Shown: positions 8,228-19,038, counted from the first letter of the stretch. The stretch: DNA of 64,000 nucleotides from Pseudomonas mendocina (GCF_003008615.1 NZ_CP027657.1:1736001-1800000); one strand, 5' to 3'. The notes: a model not told the origin generated them from the letters alone. Numbers and translations are program-made.

Positions 8228-10563
8228 GCCTGCAACCCATCGACCCGCGTTACAAACCCTATAGCGGCCCGGCCGCCGGCTGGGGCGCGTTGAAGAGCGT
8301 CACCCGTTTCTGGCTGGACAGCAAACAGCCGTTCAAGAACCTGCGCGCGCTGCTCAAAACCAACCAGAACGGCGGCTTCGACTGCCCCGGTTGCGCCTGG
8401 GGCGATTCGCCCGAGGACGGCCATATCAAGTTCTGCGAGAACGGTGCCAAGGCGGTCAACTGGGAAGCCACCAAACGCCGCGTGGATGCTGCCTTCTTCG
8501 CCCGTTACACGGTCAGCCAGCTGCGCGAGCAGAGTGACTACTGGCTCGAATACCAGGGTCGCCTGACCCACCCGATGCGCTACGACGCCAGCACCGACCG
8601 CTACGTACAGACCAGCTGGGACGAAGCGTTCGCCCTGATCGCCCAGCACCTCAAGGCACTGCCAAGTCCGGATCACGCCGAGTTCTACACCTCCGGCCGC
8701 GCCAGCAACGAAGCAGCGTTTCTCTATCAGCTGTTCGTGCGCGCCTACGGCACCAACAACTTCCCCGACTGCTCGAACATGTGCCACGAGGCCAGCGGCG
8801 TTGCCCTCGGCCAGAGCGTGGGTATCGGCAAGGGCAGCGTGACCTTCGCCGACTTCGAACATGCCGACGCCATCTTCGTGCTCGGCCAGAACCCCGGCAC
8901 CAACCACCCGCGCATGCTCGAACCGCTGCGCGAGGCGGTGAAACGCGGCGCCCAGGTGGTCTGCTTCAACCCGCTGAAGGAGCGTGGTCTGGAGCGTTTC
9001 CAGCATCCACAGCACGCGCTGGAGATGCTCACCAACGGCTCCGAGCCGCTGAATACCGCGTTCTTCCGCCCGGCCCTGGGCGGCGACATGGCGGCCATGC
9101 GCGGCATCGCCAAGTTCCTCCTGCTGTGGGAGCGCGAGGCGCAGGCTAAAGGTGAGCCGGCAGTCTTCGACCATGCCTTCATCGCCGAGCACACCGACGG
9201 TGTCGAGGCCTATCTGCAGTTGCTCGACGACACCAGTTGGCAAGCGCTGGAAACCCAGTCCGGCCTGAGCCTGATGGAGATCGAACAGGCGGCGCGCATG
9301 TACCGCCGCGCCGAGCGGGTCATCATCTGCTGGGCCATGGGCATCACCCAGCACCACCATTCGGTGGCCACCATCCAGGAAATCGTCAACCTGCAACTGC
9401 TGCGCGGCAACCTCGGCCGCCCCGGTGCCGGCCTGTGCCCAGTGCGCGGCCACAGCAACGTGCAGGGCGACCGCACCATGGGCATCAACGACCGCCCACC
9501 GGTCACGCTGCTCGACGCCCTGGAAAAGCGCTTCCAGTTCAAGGTGCCGCGCGAGAATGGCCACAACACGGTCGAGGCGATCAACGCCATGATCGACGGC
9601 CAGGCCAAGGTATTCATCGGCCTCGGCGGCAACTTCGCCCAGGCCACCCCGGACAGTCCGCGTACGCACAAGGCGCTGCAGAGCTGCGACCTCACCGTGC
9701 AGATCAGCACCAAACTCAACCGCAGCCACCTCACCGTGGGCCAAGATGCGCTGATCCTGCCGTGCCTGGGCCGTACCGACATCGACCACCAGGCCGGCGG
9801 CCCGCAGGCGGTGACGGTGGAAGACTCGTTCAGCATGATCCACGCCTCGTATGGCCAGCTCGAACCGCTCTCCGGCAGCGAGATGCGTTCGGAGCCAGCC
9901 ATCGTCGCCGGGATCGCCAAGGCCACCCTGGGCAACCACCCTGTGGACTGGGACGCGCTGATCGCCGATTACGACCGCATCCGCGACCTGATCGCCGACA
10001 CCATCCCCGGCTTCCACGACTTCAACCAGCGCGTCGCCCATCCAGGCGGTTTCTACCTTGGCAACTCGGCCGGCGCGCGGCAGTGGAAAACGGCATCCGG
10101 CAAGGCCAACTTCAAGGCCAACGCCCTGCTCGCCGACCTGCTGCCACCGCAAGTGCGCGAGAGCGGCGAAACACCGGATCTGATCCTGCAGACCCTGCGC
10201 TCGCACGACCAGTACAACACCACGGTGTACGGCCTCGACGACCGCTACCGCGGCGTGCGCGGCCAGCGCGACGTACTCTTCGCCAACGAGGCGGACATCC
10301 TGCGCCTGGGCTTCAAGCCGGGGCAGAAGGTGGACATCCGCTCACTGTGGAACGATGGCATCGAGCGCCGGGTGAGCAGTTTCACCCTGCTCGCCTTCGA
10401 TATCCCGGCAGGTCAGGCAGCGGCCTACTTCCCCGAGGCCAACCCGCTGGTGCCGCTGGAAAGCGCTGGTGTCGGCAGCAGCACGCCGACCAGCAAGTTC
10501 GTCGCCATCCGCCTGCAGGCGGCCAGCGGCGGCAATCTGCTGGGTAGCAGCGCAGCGAGCTGA
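8224..10563 (+). CDS. FdhF/YdeP-family molybdopterin oxidoreductase
   Basis: 779-residue molybdopterin oxidoreductase of the YdeP group (formate dehydrogenase alpha-like, physiological substrate unknown). The N-terminus holds a short Cys motif (CPGCAWG, then a Cys in KFCENGAK). The usual four-Cys 4Fe-4S ferredoxin signature at the start of typical formate dehydrogenases is not evident. SNMCHEAS near residue 189 is the likely molybdenum-ligand region, followed by FVLGQNPGTNHPRM. The C-terminal ~130 residues form the molydopterin dinucleotide-binding domain. No Tat signal is seen, so it is predicted cytoplasmic. It is translationally coupled to fdhD. E. coli YdeP is linked to acid resistance; whether that holds here is unknown. 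Confidence 0.88.
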   Translation: MSLQPIDPRYKPYSGPAAGWGALKSVTRFWLDSKQPFKNLRALLKTNQNGGFDCPGCAWGDSPEDGHIKFCENGAKAVNWEATKRRVDAAFFARYTVSQLREQSDYWLEYQGRLTHPMRYDASTDRYVQTSWDEAFALIAQHLKALPSPDHAEFYTSGRASNEAAFLYQLFVRAYGTNNFPDCSNMCHEASGVALGQSVGIGKGSVTFADFEHADAIFVLGQNPGTNHPRMLEPLREAVKRGAQVVCFNPLKERGLERFQHPQHALEMLTNGSEPLNTAFFRPALGGDMAAMRGIAKFLLLWEREAQAKGEPAVFDHAFIAEHTDGVEAYLQLLDDTSWQALETQSGLSLMEIEQAARMYRRAERVIICWAMGITQHHHSVATIQEIVNLQLLRGNLGRPGAGLCPVRGHSNVQGDRTMGINDRPPVTLLDALEKRFQFKVPRENGHNTVEAINAMIDGQAKVFIGLGGNFAQATPDSPRTHKALQSCDLTVQISTKLNRSHLTVGQDALILPCLGRTDIDHQAGGPQAVTVEDSFSMIHASYGQLEPLSGSEMRSEPAIVAGIAKATLGNHPVDWDALIADYDRIRDLIADTIPGFHDFNQRVAHPGGFYLGNSAGARQWKTASGKANFKANALLADLLPPQVRESGETPDLILQTLRSHDQYNTTVYGLDDRYRGVRGQRDVLFANEADILRLGFKPGQKVDIRSLWNDGIERRVSSFTLLAFDIPAGQAAAYFPEANPLVPLESAGVGSSTPTSKFVAIRLQAASGGNLLGSSAAS

Positions 10564-10646
10564 CCGGCGGCCAGGAACCTCGTACAGGAATCGCCGGTCA
10601 ATGGCGTAACGCTCGCCATCTGGCGGTTTCTGTAATCGAGGTGTCC

Positions 10647-11090
10647 ATGAAGTCTCTGCAACTCTTCTTTCTTTCCCTTGGCCTGACCAGCGGCGGTTTT
10701 GCCTTTGCCGGCAATACCGAGGCTGGCCTGGGCGGCGCTCTGGGTGGTGCCGTGGGGGCGATGGTTGGCCAGCAGGTTGGAGGCAACACCGGCGCAGCAG
10801 TCGGCGCGGGTCTCGGTGGAGCAGCCGGCAGCATGGTCGGTGCCGACCGCCGCAGTCGTACCGAAGCCGCCATTGGCGGCGCGCTGGGCGCAGCTGGCGG
10901 CAACGTGGTCGGTCAGCAGGTCGGTGGCAACACCGGCGGTGTAGTCGGTGCAGCAGTCGGTGGCGGCGCGGGTGGCGCGCTAGGCAACTACATGGGCAAC
11001 GCCAGCTACGACGATGATCGCCGCGGCAAGCACCACCGCCACCACGGCAAGAAACACAAGAAGCACGGCAAACACTGGCGCCGTCACTGA
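10647..11090 (+). CDS. Secreted glycine-zipper protein with His/Lys/Arg-rich tail
   Basis: 147 residues beginning with a clear signal peptide (MKSLQLFFLSLGL ... FAFAG). Two similar glycine-zipper blocks follow (each containing VGQQVGGNTG), then a very basic tail with eight histidines near its end (HHRHHGKKHKKHGKHW). Glycine-zipper segments insert in or associate with membranes, as in outer-membrane lipoproteins of the SlyB/17-kDa type, but no lipobox Cys is present here. The start is taken at the ATG 10647 with GAGGTG just upstream; a GTG two codons earlier is the alternative. Its stop overlaps the convergent DUF4824 gene by 7 bases. Function unknown; the tail could bind metal or anionic envelope polymers. 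Confidence 0.8.
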   Translation: MKSLQLFFLSLGLTSGGFAFAGNTEAGLGGALGGAVGAMVGQQVGGNTGAAVGAGLGGAAGSMVGADRRSRTEAAIGGALGAAGGNVVGQQVGGNTGGVVGAAVGGGAGGALGNYMGNASYDDDRRGKHHRHHGKKHKKHGKHWRRH

Positions 11091-11851
11091 CGGATGCTGA
11101 GCACCCAGGGTTCATGGCGACGGCCGAAGGCCACTTCTACCTGCGCCTTGAACCCTGTCTGTTCGTAGCTACGTTCCCAGCCACGCGCCAGCTCGCGGTA
11201 GGCGAAGGGTACGCTCAGGCGGTCGTTCTCCAGCCGAATAGTCGCGCCATAACCAGCCTCCGCACCGTGGCGATAGGGTTCGATACGCCCAGCCAATAGC
11301 ACCTGGCGTCGTCGATCCGGCCAACGCTGGCGCAGCACCTGCTCATCCCCCCCCGCATCCACCAGCATCAGACGGCTGGCCTGCTGCTCGACGAATTGCA
11401 GGCGGCGCTGACGATCATCGCGCTCCTGCTGCAATACCGTGCTCTCTGGCTTGGCCTGCAACTCGGCCTCAGCGAGGCTCAGCGCCTGGCGCGCCTGCTC
11501 GACCTGACTGCGGTACAACGGCCCATCCAGCTCCAGCACCCACCAGACCTCACGCGCTGGCTGCCGGTTCAGGGCGTACTCGTCAGTCGCCGAGAAGCCC
11601 AGCTCGTGCAGCTTGGCCTCGTCCAGCCAGGATAGTTGCCAGCCATCGCCGGGGCGCTGCCAGCTCAATTGCAGGCGCAATACGCCATCATCCTCATCAC
11701 GCAACCAACCACCAGACGCACGCTGCAATTCGCGCTCGCTGAGCATCAGTTGCGCCTCGGGCTCGCCGCTGCGGTTGTACCAGACGCCGCCGAGGGCGAC
11801 GGCATTGCTCAGCAGCACGACGCCAAGCCCCAACCACGCAGCCCGCTTCAT
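11084..11851 (-). CDS. DUF4824-like membrane-anchored protein
   Basis: 255 residues with an N-terminal membrane anchor (WLGLGVVLLSNAVALGGVWY) and a soluble, probably periplasmic remainder; I recognise no catalytic motif. It resembles proteins grouped as DUF4824 (recalled, not searched). The ATG at 11851 overlaps the stop of the upstream DUF2157 gene (ATGA, 11848-11851), so the two are coupled and probably work together. The 3' end overlaps the end of the glycine-zipper gene on the other strand by 7 bases, leaving no room for a conventional terminator. Function unknown. Confidence 0.75.
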   Translation of the reverse strand: MKRAAWLGLGVVLLSNAVALGGVWYNRSGEPEAQLMLSERELQRASGGWLRDEDDGVLRLQLSWQRPGDGWQLSWLDEAKLHELGFSATDEYALNRQPAREVWWVLELDGPLYRSQVEQARQALSLAEAELQAKPESTVLQQERDDRQRRLQFVEQQASRLMLVDAGGDEQVLRQRWPDRRRQVLLAGRIEPYRHGAEAGYGATIRLENDRLSVPFAYRELARGWERSYEQTGFKAQVEVAFGRRHEPWVLSIRQ

Positions 11852-12912
11852 TGCTCACCTCCAGGCGCGCTGCGCCGCCAGCGTTGCAGCACCACCAACA
11901 GCAGCACAGCGATCACCCCGAGCAGAAGGAAGAACAGGTAGCGCGGCAGCAGTTGCCACCACCAGTCGAACAGCTTGACGAAGAGCATGACCAGGGCGAA
12001 GACCACGCCGGTATTGACCACATCGCCCCAGCCACGACGAATGCCCAACCAGATCGTTGCGCCCACCAGGGCGAAGCCAAGCGCTTGGTAGAACGCCTCG
12101 ATCCAGCCCGTCGGCCAGCCGAGGTAGCTGCCCTCGCCCCAGTAGGACAGCACCAGTACCGGACCAAGCAGGTAAAGCAGGCCGACCACCCGATAACAGG
12201 CCGCGAACCCTGGATAACGCCGCTGTTCGAGCCACTGCGGCACGAACAGCAGTACCACGAGCGGCATGAACAGCTCCGGTCGTTCGCCCAGTGACCACCA
12301 GTGCCAGCCCGCCCAGTCGCCCAGGCGAGCCGCGACGAACAGGCCGAAGCAGAGCAATGCCACCACCAGCAGCAGGCGCTGGCGGCATTGGTAGGCCAGC
12401 AGCAGGGCCAATGCTCCCCAGGGCAGCAAAGCCTTGTCCGAAGGGGTGATGTTGAAGATCTGCCCAAGCATCGACAGGTTCAGTACGAAGCAGACGAACG
12501 CCAGCACGGCGGCCAGCTTGGCGTAGTAGCCAGAAGCATCACTCGCCTGCAGCCAGAAGCACAGCAGCAGGCTGCCCAGGCTGCTGCAGAGAAGGATGGC
12601 GACCTGTGCGAAGGCGTCGAACAGCCCCCAGAACTGATAGAACAGGAAGAACAGCCCGGCCGCCAGGGCCAGCGCGCCGAACAGCGAGGCCAGGCGCATC
12701 CCCAACGACAACTGGCGCGCGCGGTCATCGGCGTCGATATCCAGCGTCTGGCGAAAGTGCGCCAGCAATTGGCGATGATGGTTGGCGACGGCCTGCTCCT
12801 GCGCCTCGCTCAGTTGCAACACCTGCTCCTGGCGCAATTCGGCCAGTTCCTCGCGGAAGGCGGCGATACGCGCGGCGCGCTGCTGCGCCTGTTCGCGCTC
12901 GAGATTGGACAT
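11848..12912 (-). CDS. DUF2157 multi-spanning membrane protein
   Basis: 354 residues. A charged, Glu/Gln-rich helical N-terminus of about 75 residues is followed by roughly nine or ten hydrophobic segments, rich in Trp, up to the C-terminus. This is the DUF2157 layout, an inner-membrane family of unknown function. The ATG at 12912 is preferred over the GTG at 12918 because AGGGAG lies about 5 bases upstream of it. It is the first gene of a two-gene operon with the DUF4824-like protein. A transport or envelope-stress role is possible, but nothing in the sequence proves it. Confidence 0.8.
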   Translation of the reverse strand: MSNLEREQAQQRAARIAAFREELAELRQEQVLQLSEAQEQAVANHHRQLLAHFRQTLDIDADDRARQLSLGMRLASLFGALALAAGLFFLFYQFWGLFDAFAQVAILLCSSLGSLLLCFWLQASDASGYYAKLAAVLAFVCFVLNLSMLGQIFNITPSDKALLPWGALALLLAYQCRQRLLLVVALLCFGLFVAARLGDWAGWHWWSLGERPELFMPLVVLLFVPQWLEQRRYPGFAACYRVVGLLYLLGPVLVLSYWGEGSYLGWPTGWIEAFYQALGFALVGATIWLGIRRGWGDVVNTGVVFALVMLFVKLFDWWWQLLPRYLFFLLLGVIAVLLLVVLQRWRRSAPGGEQ

Positions 12913-12960
12913 GGGCACTCCCTGGCGGATGACTGCCCTCAGCCTAGCAGGCCGATCCAG

Positions 12961-13014
12961 AGGTGCGCACGGCGCACCCTACGCCGGTGAGCCATTGGAT
13001 AGGCCGTGCGCACC
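12961..13014. repeat. GTAGGGTGCGC palindromic repeat, copy 2
   Basis: GGTGCGCACGGCGCACCCTAC (12962-12982, written in two arms here) is followed by the partner GGCCGTGCGCACCA at 13001-13014. It lies between the DUF2157 gene start and the thioesterase stop. Confidence 0.65.
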
Positions 13015-13018
13015 ACCT

Positions 13019-13453
13019 TCAATCCATCAGCAATGCCGCCAACGCCTCACGCAAGGTCTCGGGTATCGCGACGGGACGATTGCTCGCCCGGTCGACGAAC
13101 ACATGGACGAAACGCCCAGCGGCGCATGCCTGATCCTCGCCGGCCTTGAAAATCGCCAGCTCGTACTGCACCGAACTGTTGCCCAGCTTGCCAACCCGCA
13201 GGCCGACCTCAATAGCATCGGGGAAGGCAATGGAGGCGAAGTAATCGCAACTGGAGCTGACCACGAACCCCACCACCGTACCGTCATGGATATCCAGGCC
13301 GCCTTCGGCGATCAGGTAGGCATTCACCGCACTGTCGAAGTAGCTGTAGTAGGTCACGTTGTTGACGTGGCCATAGATGTCGTTGTCGTGCCAGCGCGTG
13401 GTGACCGGCTGGAAGTGGCGGTAATCGCCACGCAGGTGTTGGGGTTGGTTCAT
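13019..13453 (-). CDS. Acyl-CoA thioesterase (4HBT hot-dog family)
   Basis: 144-residue hot-dog-fold thioesterase of the 4-hydroxybenzoyl-CoA/YbgC type. The signature [20 protein letters not shown] at about residues 20-39 carries the catalytic Asp and the GHVNN turn. The start at 13453 has AAGGAT 7 bases upstream and gives MNQPQHLRG; the frame is open further 5' but into a repeat. It is the last gene of a leftward series after an esterase and an iron alcohol dehydrogenase, which points to release of acyl groups from CoA. The exact acyl substrate is unknown. Confidence 0.87.
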   Translation of the reverse strand: MNQPQHLRGDYRHFQPVTTRWHDNDIYGHVNNVTYYSYFDSAVNAYLIAEGGLDIHDGTVVGFVVSSSCDYFASIAFPDAIEVGLRVGKLGNSSVQYELAIFKAGEDQACAAGRFVHVFVDRASNRPVAIPETLREALAALLMD

Positions 13454-13473
13454 CGATGATCCTTGGGTTGGAA

Positions 13474-13532
13474 TCGCGGCTAAAGCCCCTCCCACAAAGC
13501 TTGCGGATCTGTGGGAAGGGCTTTAGCCGCGA
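13474..13532. repeat. REP-like palindrome, copy 2
   Basis: TCGCGGCTAAAGCCCCTCCC (13474-13493) and its inverse GGGAAGGGCTTTAGCCGCGA (13513-13532) form a ~23-bp stem around a 13-base loop. It fills the gap between the Fe-ADH stop and the thioesterase start, where it may weaken read-through or stabilise upstream mRNA. Confidence 0.8.
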
Positions 13533-13538
13533 CCTAAA

Positions 13539-14702
13539 TCAGTAAGCAGCCTGATAAATGGCCAGGGCTTGCTGCTCGTTCATTTCGCGCGGATTGTTCA
13601 CCAGCAGACGTTGCTGCAGCATGGCGTCCGCCGCCAACGTGGGCAACATCGCCTCACTCACACCCGCATCGCGCAGCCGCGTCGGCAGGCCGCTGCGCTG
13701 ACTGAAGCCGGCCAGCGCCTCAATCAGTTGCTCGGTCTGCAGGGCCGCACTGCCTGCCCGTAAACGATCTCCCACTACCAGCGGCGCCAACTCGGCATAC
13801 AGCGACGCGGCGGCGGGTGCATTGAAGGCCAGCACTTGCGGCAGTACCAGGGCGTTGGACAACCCATGAGGAATATGGAAGTGGCCACCCAGGGGATAAG
13901 CCAGCGCATGCACCGCCGCCACCGGGGCATTGGCGAACGCCTGACCGGCCAGGCAAGCACCGAGCAGCATGGCCTGGCGCGCCTGGCGATTGCTGCCGTT
14001 GCGCACCACCTCATCAAGGTTGGCCGCCAGCAGGCGCAGCGCCTCACGCGCCAGCAGGTCGGAGATGGGGTTCTTCTTCAAGGCACTGGTGTAAGCCTCG
14101 ATGGCATGCACCATGGCATCGATGCCGGTGGCAGCCGTGACCGCCGCAGGCAGACCGAGGGTCAGGTCGGCATCGAGCAGAGCCAGATCCGGCAACAGCA
14201 GCGGCGAGACCACGCCCATCTTGGTGGTCTCGCCGGTGGTGACGATGGCGATTGGCGTGACCTCGGAGCCGGTGCCGGCGGTGGTCGGCACCTGAATTAG
14301 CGGCAGACGCCGACCACGCGCATTGCCCACGCCATAGATGTCACCCAGCGCCTGGCTGCACTCGGGCTGCGCCAGCAATGCCACCAGTTTGGCCACATCC
14401 ATCGAACTGCCACCGCCAAAACCGACCACCAGTTCCGCCTGCAACTCACAGGCCCGGGCCACAGCGGCCAGCACCACCGCTTCGGGCGGGTCGGCCAGCA
14501 CCTGGTCGAACACCTGCACCGCCATGCCGGCACGGATGAAGCCCGGCAGCAACGGTTCCAGAAGGCCGAGCCGGGTGATGCCGGGGTCGGTGACGATCAG
14601 CACGCGGCGAGCACCGCGTTCACGGCAGAGTTCGGCCAGGCGTAGGCTGGCGCCGGATTCGCAGAGGATCTGCGCAGTGGTGGCGAAGCTGAAGGGATGC
14701 AT
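13539..14702 (-). CDS. Iron-containing (group III) alcohol dehydrogenase
   Basis: 387-residue iron-type alcohol dehydrogenase. The nucleotide-binding GGGSSMDVAK motif, the PTTAGTGSEVT segment and the metal-ligand region (GIDAMVHAIEAY, then HALAYPLGGHFHIPHG) are all present. The reaction is NAD(P)-linked oxidation of an alcohol or the reverse; the substrate is not predictable. The ATG at 14702 has GGGAGGAA upstream, so it is preferred to the GTG at 14717. The gene lies 19 bases after the esterase stop, so the two are probably co-transcribed, consistent with an esterase releasing an alcohol that this enzyme oxidises (inference). Confidence 0.9.
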   Translation of the reverse strand: MHPFSFATTAQILCESGASLRLAELCRERGARRVLIVTDPGITRLGLLEPLLPGFIRAGMAVQVFDQVLADPPEAVVLAAVARACELQAELVVGFGGGSSMDVAKLVALLAQPECSQALGDIYGVGNARGRRLPLIQVPTTAGTGSEVTPIAIVTTGETTKMGVVSPLLLPDLALLDADLTLGLPAAVTAATGIDAMVHAIEAYTSALKKNPISDLLAREALRLLAANLDEVVRNGSNRQARQAMLLGACLAGQAFANAPVAAVHALAYPLGGHFHIPHGLSNALVLPQVLAFNAPAAASLYAELAPLVVGDRLRAGSAALQTEQLIEALAGFSQRSGLPTRLRDAGVSEAMLPTLAADAMLQQRLLVNNPREMNEQQALAIYQAAY

Positions 14703-14721
14703 GGTGATTCCTCCCAATGGA

Positions 14722-15714
14722 TCAGAGCGGGGCCGGCGTCGGATGCTGGCGGGCGAAGAAGTCCCAGATGACCCGGGGGCCGTTGAAACTAGACAGAGTC
14801 GGGCCGAGCAGGCGTGGGGCGCGGAAGCCGGCCTGAGGTAGCAGGTGACCGCCGCCGATCAGGCTGTACAGCGCCACCTCGGGGCGGCCTGTCGCCTGCC
14901 ATTGCACGAGTTGGGCGCGTTGCGCCGGATCGTCCGGGTTCTGCCAGGTTGTGCTGCTGATGCCGGCGTCACGGGGGTAGCCGGCGAGTTCGGCGAAATA
15001 GCTCGCCGAGTCGTAGGCCGAACGCACGGTGCCACGATTGCCCACGCCGAACAGGGTGACCACACCGCCTTGGTAGGGGTTGATCGGATCGCGGGTGCCG
15101 TTCATCAACAGCACCGGCACGGGCTGACCGCTGGGGCTGCACTCCAGGTTGTCATCGGTCGGCAGGTTCGCGGCGAAGGCAGCCACCCCGGCCAGCAGTT
15201 GCGGTTGCTCGAGGGCGATGCGCAGGCCCAGTTGGCCCCCGTTGGAATAACCTGTCAGGAAGGCACGGCGGGCATCGCCGTCGTGGTCGCTGGCGAAGCG
15301 CTGGATCAGCGCAGCAATCAGTCCCTTGTCGTCGATGTTCTGCGCCCGCGCCGGATAGTCAGCGGCGCGCCGGCAGTCGTTCCAGTTGCGCTCGAAGCCC
15401 TGCGGGTAGACGACGATGAAACCGTGCTCGTCGGCCAGACGCTCGAACTCGTAGGCGCTGTAACGACGGATGTCATCGATGGTCTGCAGCGAACCATGCA
15501 GAACGAACAGCAGCGGCGCCTTGGCCGGTCGCTGGGCGGGAATGTAGTAGGCGTAGTCACGCTGACGCTCACCGACGGTGATCCGAGCGTGCTGTAGGGT
15601 GGCGCTCAGAGTCGGCTGCGCTGGTGCGGGCGTGTAGAGGTAATAGCCGTACAGGCCGGCGATGAGGACACCGATCAGCGACACGACACTCAGCACGATT
15701 CTTGTTGTTTTCAT
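14722..15714 (-). CDS. PHB-depolymerase/feruloyl-esterase-type hydrolase, exported
   Basis: 330-residue alpha/beta hydrolase. The N-terminal hydrophobic segment (IVLSVVSLIGVLIAGLYGYY) is a signal anchor or uncleaved signal peptide, placing the enzyme in the periplasm. The nucleophile elbow is GYSNGG and an oxyanion-type LHGS motif precedes it, as in the LpqC/poly(3-hydroxybutyrate) depolymerase-like esterase family. AGAGG sits 6 bases before the ATG at 15714. It is the first gene of the esterase, alcohol dehydrogenase, thioesterase series. Substrate unknown. Confidence 0.83.
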   Translation of the reverse strand: MKTTRIVLSVVSLIGVLIAGLYGYYLYTPAPAQPTLSATLQHARITVGERQRDYAYYIPAQRPAKAPLLFVLHGSLQTIDDIRRYSAYEFERLADEHGFIVVYPQGFERNWNDCRRAADYPARAQNIDDKGLIAALIQRFASDHDGDARRAFLTGYSNGGQLGLRIALEQPQLLAGVAAFAANLPTDDNLECSPSGQPVPVLLMNGTRDPINPYQGGVVTLFGVGNRGTVRSAYDSASYFAELAGYPRDAGISSTTWQNPDDPAQRAQLVQWQATGRPEVALYSLIGGGHLLPQAGFRAPRLLGPTLSSFNGPRVIWDFFARQHPTPAPL

Positions 15715-15770
15715 CTGTGCCTCTGGGTTGGCAGGGCGAGATTGTCCGCCCTGCGATTCACCTTCGCTTT

Positions 15771-15911
15771 AGAACCTGTTCACGATCTAGCGAGCTAGAG
15801 CGATACAAGGCAAAAACAAGCGAGGAAGCGGAGTTTACGAGTGGTAAATGAGCATTCCGAGCTTGTTTTTAACGCAGTAGCGCCGACGCGCAGCAGATCG
15901 TGAACAGGTTC

Positions 15912-15912
<1 letters not shown>
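15771..15912. mobile_element. MITE-like element B with 18-bp perfect inverted repeats
   Basis: A 142-bp block with perfect 18-bp terminal repeats: AGAACCTGTTCACGATCT at 15771-15788 and its complement at 15895-15912. TTA flanks both ends (15769-15771 and 15912-15914), a possible short target duplication. The interior shares AAGCGAG, GCGGAGT, TGAGCAT and AACGCAG with element A at 4953. No protein is encoded. Its right end supplies the first base of the acyl-CoA dehydrogenase stop codon. Confidence 0.65.
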
Positions 15913-17698
<1,786 letters not shown>

Positions 17699-17702
<4 letters not shown>

Positions 17703-18940
17703 ACCCGGCCCTCCTGTACGTCGCTGAAGCGCTTGTTCTCGGCGGCCAGACGCTCGATCAGCGCCGCCGGTTGCCAATGGCTGCCAAAGCGCTCGGCCAG
17801 TTGCAGCAGACGCTGACGAATGGCGCCGACGCCCTCGCCGTCGGCCCAAGCCATCGGGCCACCGCGCTCGGCAGGGAAACCATAGCCATTGAGATAGACC
17901 AGATCGATATCGTGGCTGTTGGCGGCGATGTTCTCTTCGAGAATCTTCGCCCCTTCGTTGACCAGTGCCAGCAGGCAGCGCTCGAGAATTTCCTCGTTAC
18001 CGATATCACGGCGACTGAAGCCCAGGCGCTCGGACTCGGCCTGCACCAGCGCGTCCACCTGCGGATCATGCTCGGCCTGGCGACTGCCGGGCGCGTACAG
18101 GTAGTAACCCTTGCCGCTCTTCTGGCCAAAGCGGCCCAGTTCGCACAGGCGGTTATCCACCTGCACCGCCGGGTCGTCCTGGCCCTGGCCGGCCAGCTCA
18201 CGGGCACGCCATTCCAGGTCGATGCCGACCACGTCATACATGCGAAACGGCCCCATGGCGAAGCCGAAACCCTGTAGCGCCGCATCCACCTGATGCGGCG
18301 AGGCGCCTTCGAGCAGCAGCATGCGCGCCTCGCGCACGTAGGTGTGCAGCATGCGGTTGCCGATGAAGCCATGGCAATTACCAGCCACCACCGCCACCTT
18401 GCCCATGCGCTCGCCCAGCTCCCGAGCGGCCTGCAATACGGCAGGCGCGGTTTCGGCGCCCCGGACGATTTCCAGCAATTTCATGATGTGCGCCGGACTG
18501 AAGAAGTGCAGACCCAGCACGTCTTGCGGCCTGGCAGTAACAGCAGCGATGGCATCGATATCCAGCGCCGAGGTGTTGCTGGCCAGGATCGCACCAGGCT
18601 TCATCACCGCGTCCAGCTCGCGGAAGATGCGTTGCTTGAGGTCGAGGTTCTCGTACACCGCCTCGATCACCAGATCGGCGTCGGCCAGGGCCGCGTAGCT
18701 GTCCACCGCCTCGATACGTGCCCGTCGCGCAGCCGCTTGCGCCGCATCGATACGCCCCTTGGCGACGTTATGCGCCCAGGTTTCCTCGGCCATCGCCAGG
18801 CCCTGCTCGACCATCTGCGGGTTGTTGTCCAGCCACAACACGCGCAGGCCGGCATTGGCCAGACTGATGACGATGCCGCGGCCCATGGTGCCGGCGCCGA
18901 TCACGGCGGCACAGCGAAGCGGCGAGACGACTTTATTCAT
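17699..18940 (-). CDS. 3-hydroxyacyl-CoA dehydrogenase
   Basis: 413 residues. An NAD-binding Rossmann domain (VIGAGTMGRGI near residue 14) is followed by two C-terminal dimerisation-type domains, corresponding to the dehydrogenase half of FadB without the enoyl-CoA hydratase half. Conserved FFSPAHIMKLLEIVRG and GNCHGFIGNRML segments are present. It oxidises 3-hydroxyacyl-CoA to 3-ketoacyl-CoA. GAGGAACA precedes the ATG at 18940. It is the first gene of a coupled pair with the acyl-CoA dehydrogenase and divergent from a LysR gene, the usual layout for a locally regulated catabolic unit. No hydratase or thiolase is nearby, so those steps come from elsewhere. Confidence 0.92.
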
Positions 18941-19020
18941 TGTTGTTCCTCTCGTGCACGAACAGAAAAGCTTGGGTCACGATAAGCAAGCCGCTACTAT
19001 TTTTGAAATTTAGTCTTGTG

Positions 19021-19031
19021 ATACGACGTAT
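19021..19031. promoter_or_regulatory. Candidate LysR operator (ATACGACGTAT)
   Basis: The 98-base gap between the divergent hydroxyacyl-CoA dehydrogenase and LysR genes contains the inverted repeat ATACG-A-CGTAT, ending 7 bases before the LysR start. It is AT-richer than its surroundings and positioned for autoregulation. LysR sites are often short interrupted palindromes, but binding is inferred. Confidence 0.35.
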
Positions 19032-19038
19032 TCAGCAA

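Noticed and set aside
8191..10206. Antisense frame of 671 codons opposite the YdeP-like gene
   Set aside because: It mirrors the codon structure of a clear molybdopterin enzyme; in high-GC DNA long open antisense frames arise from third-position GC bias.
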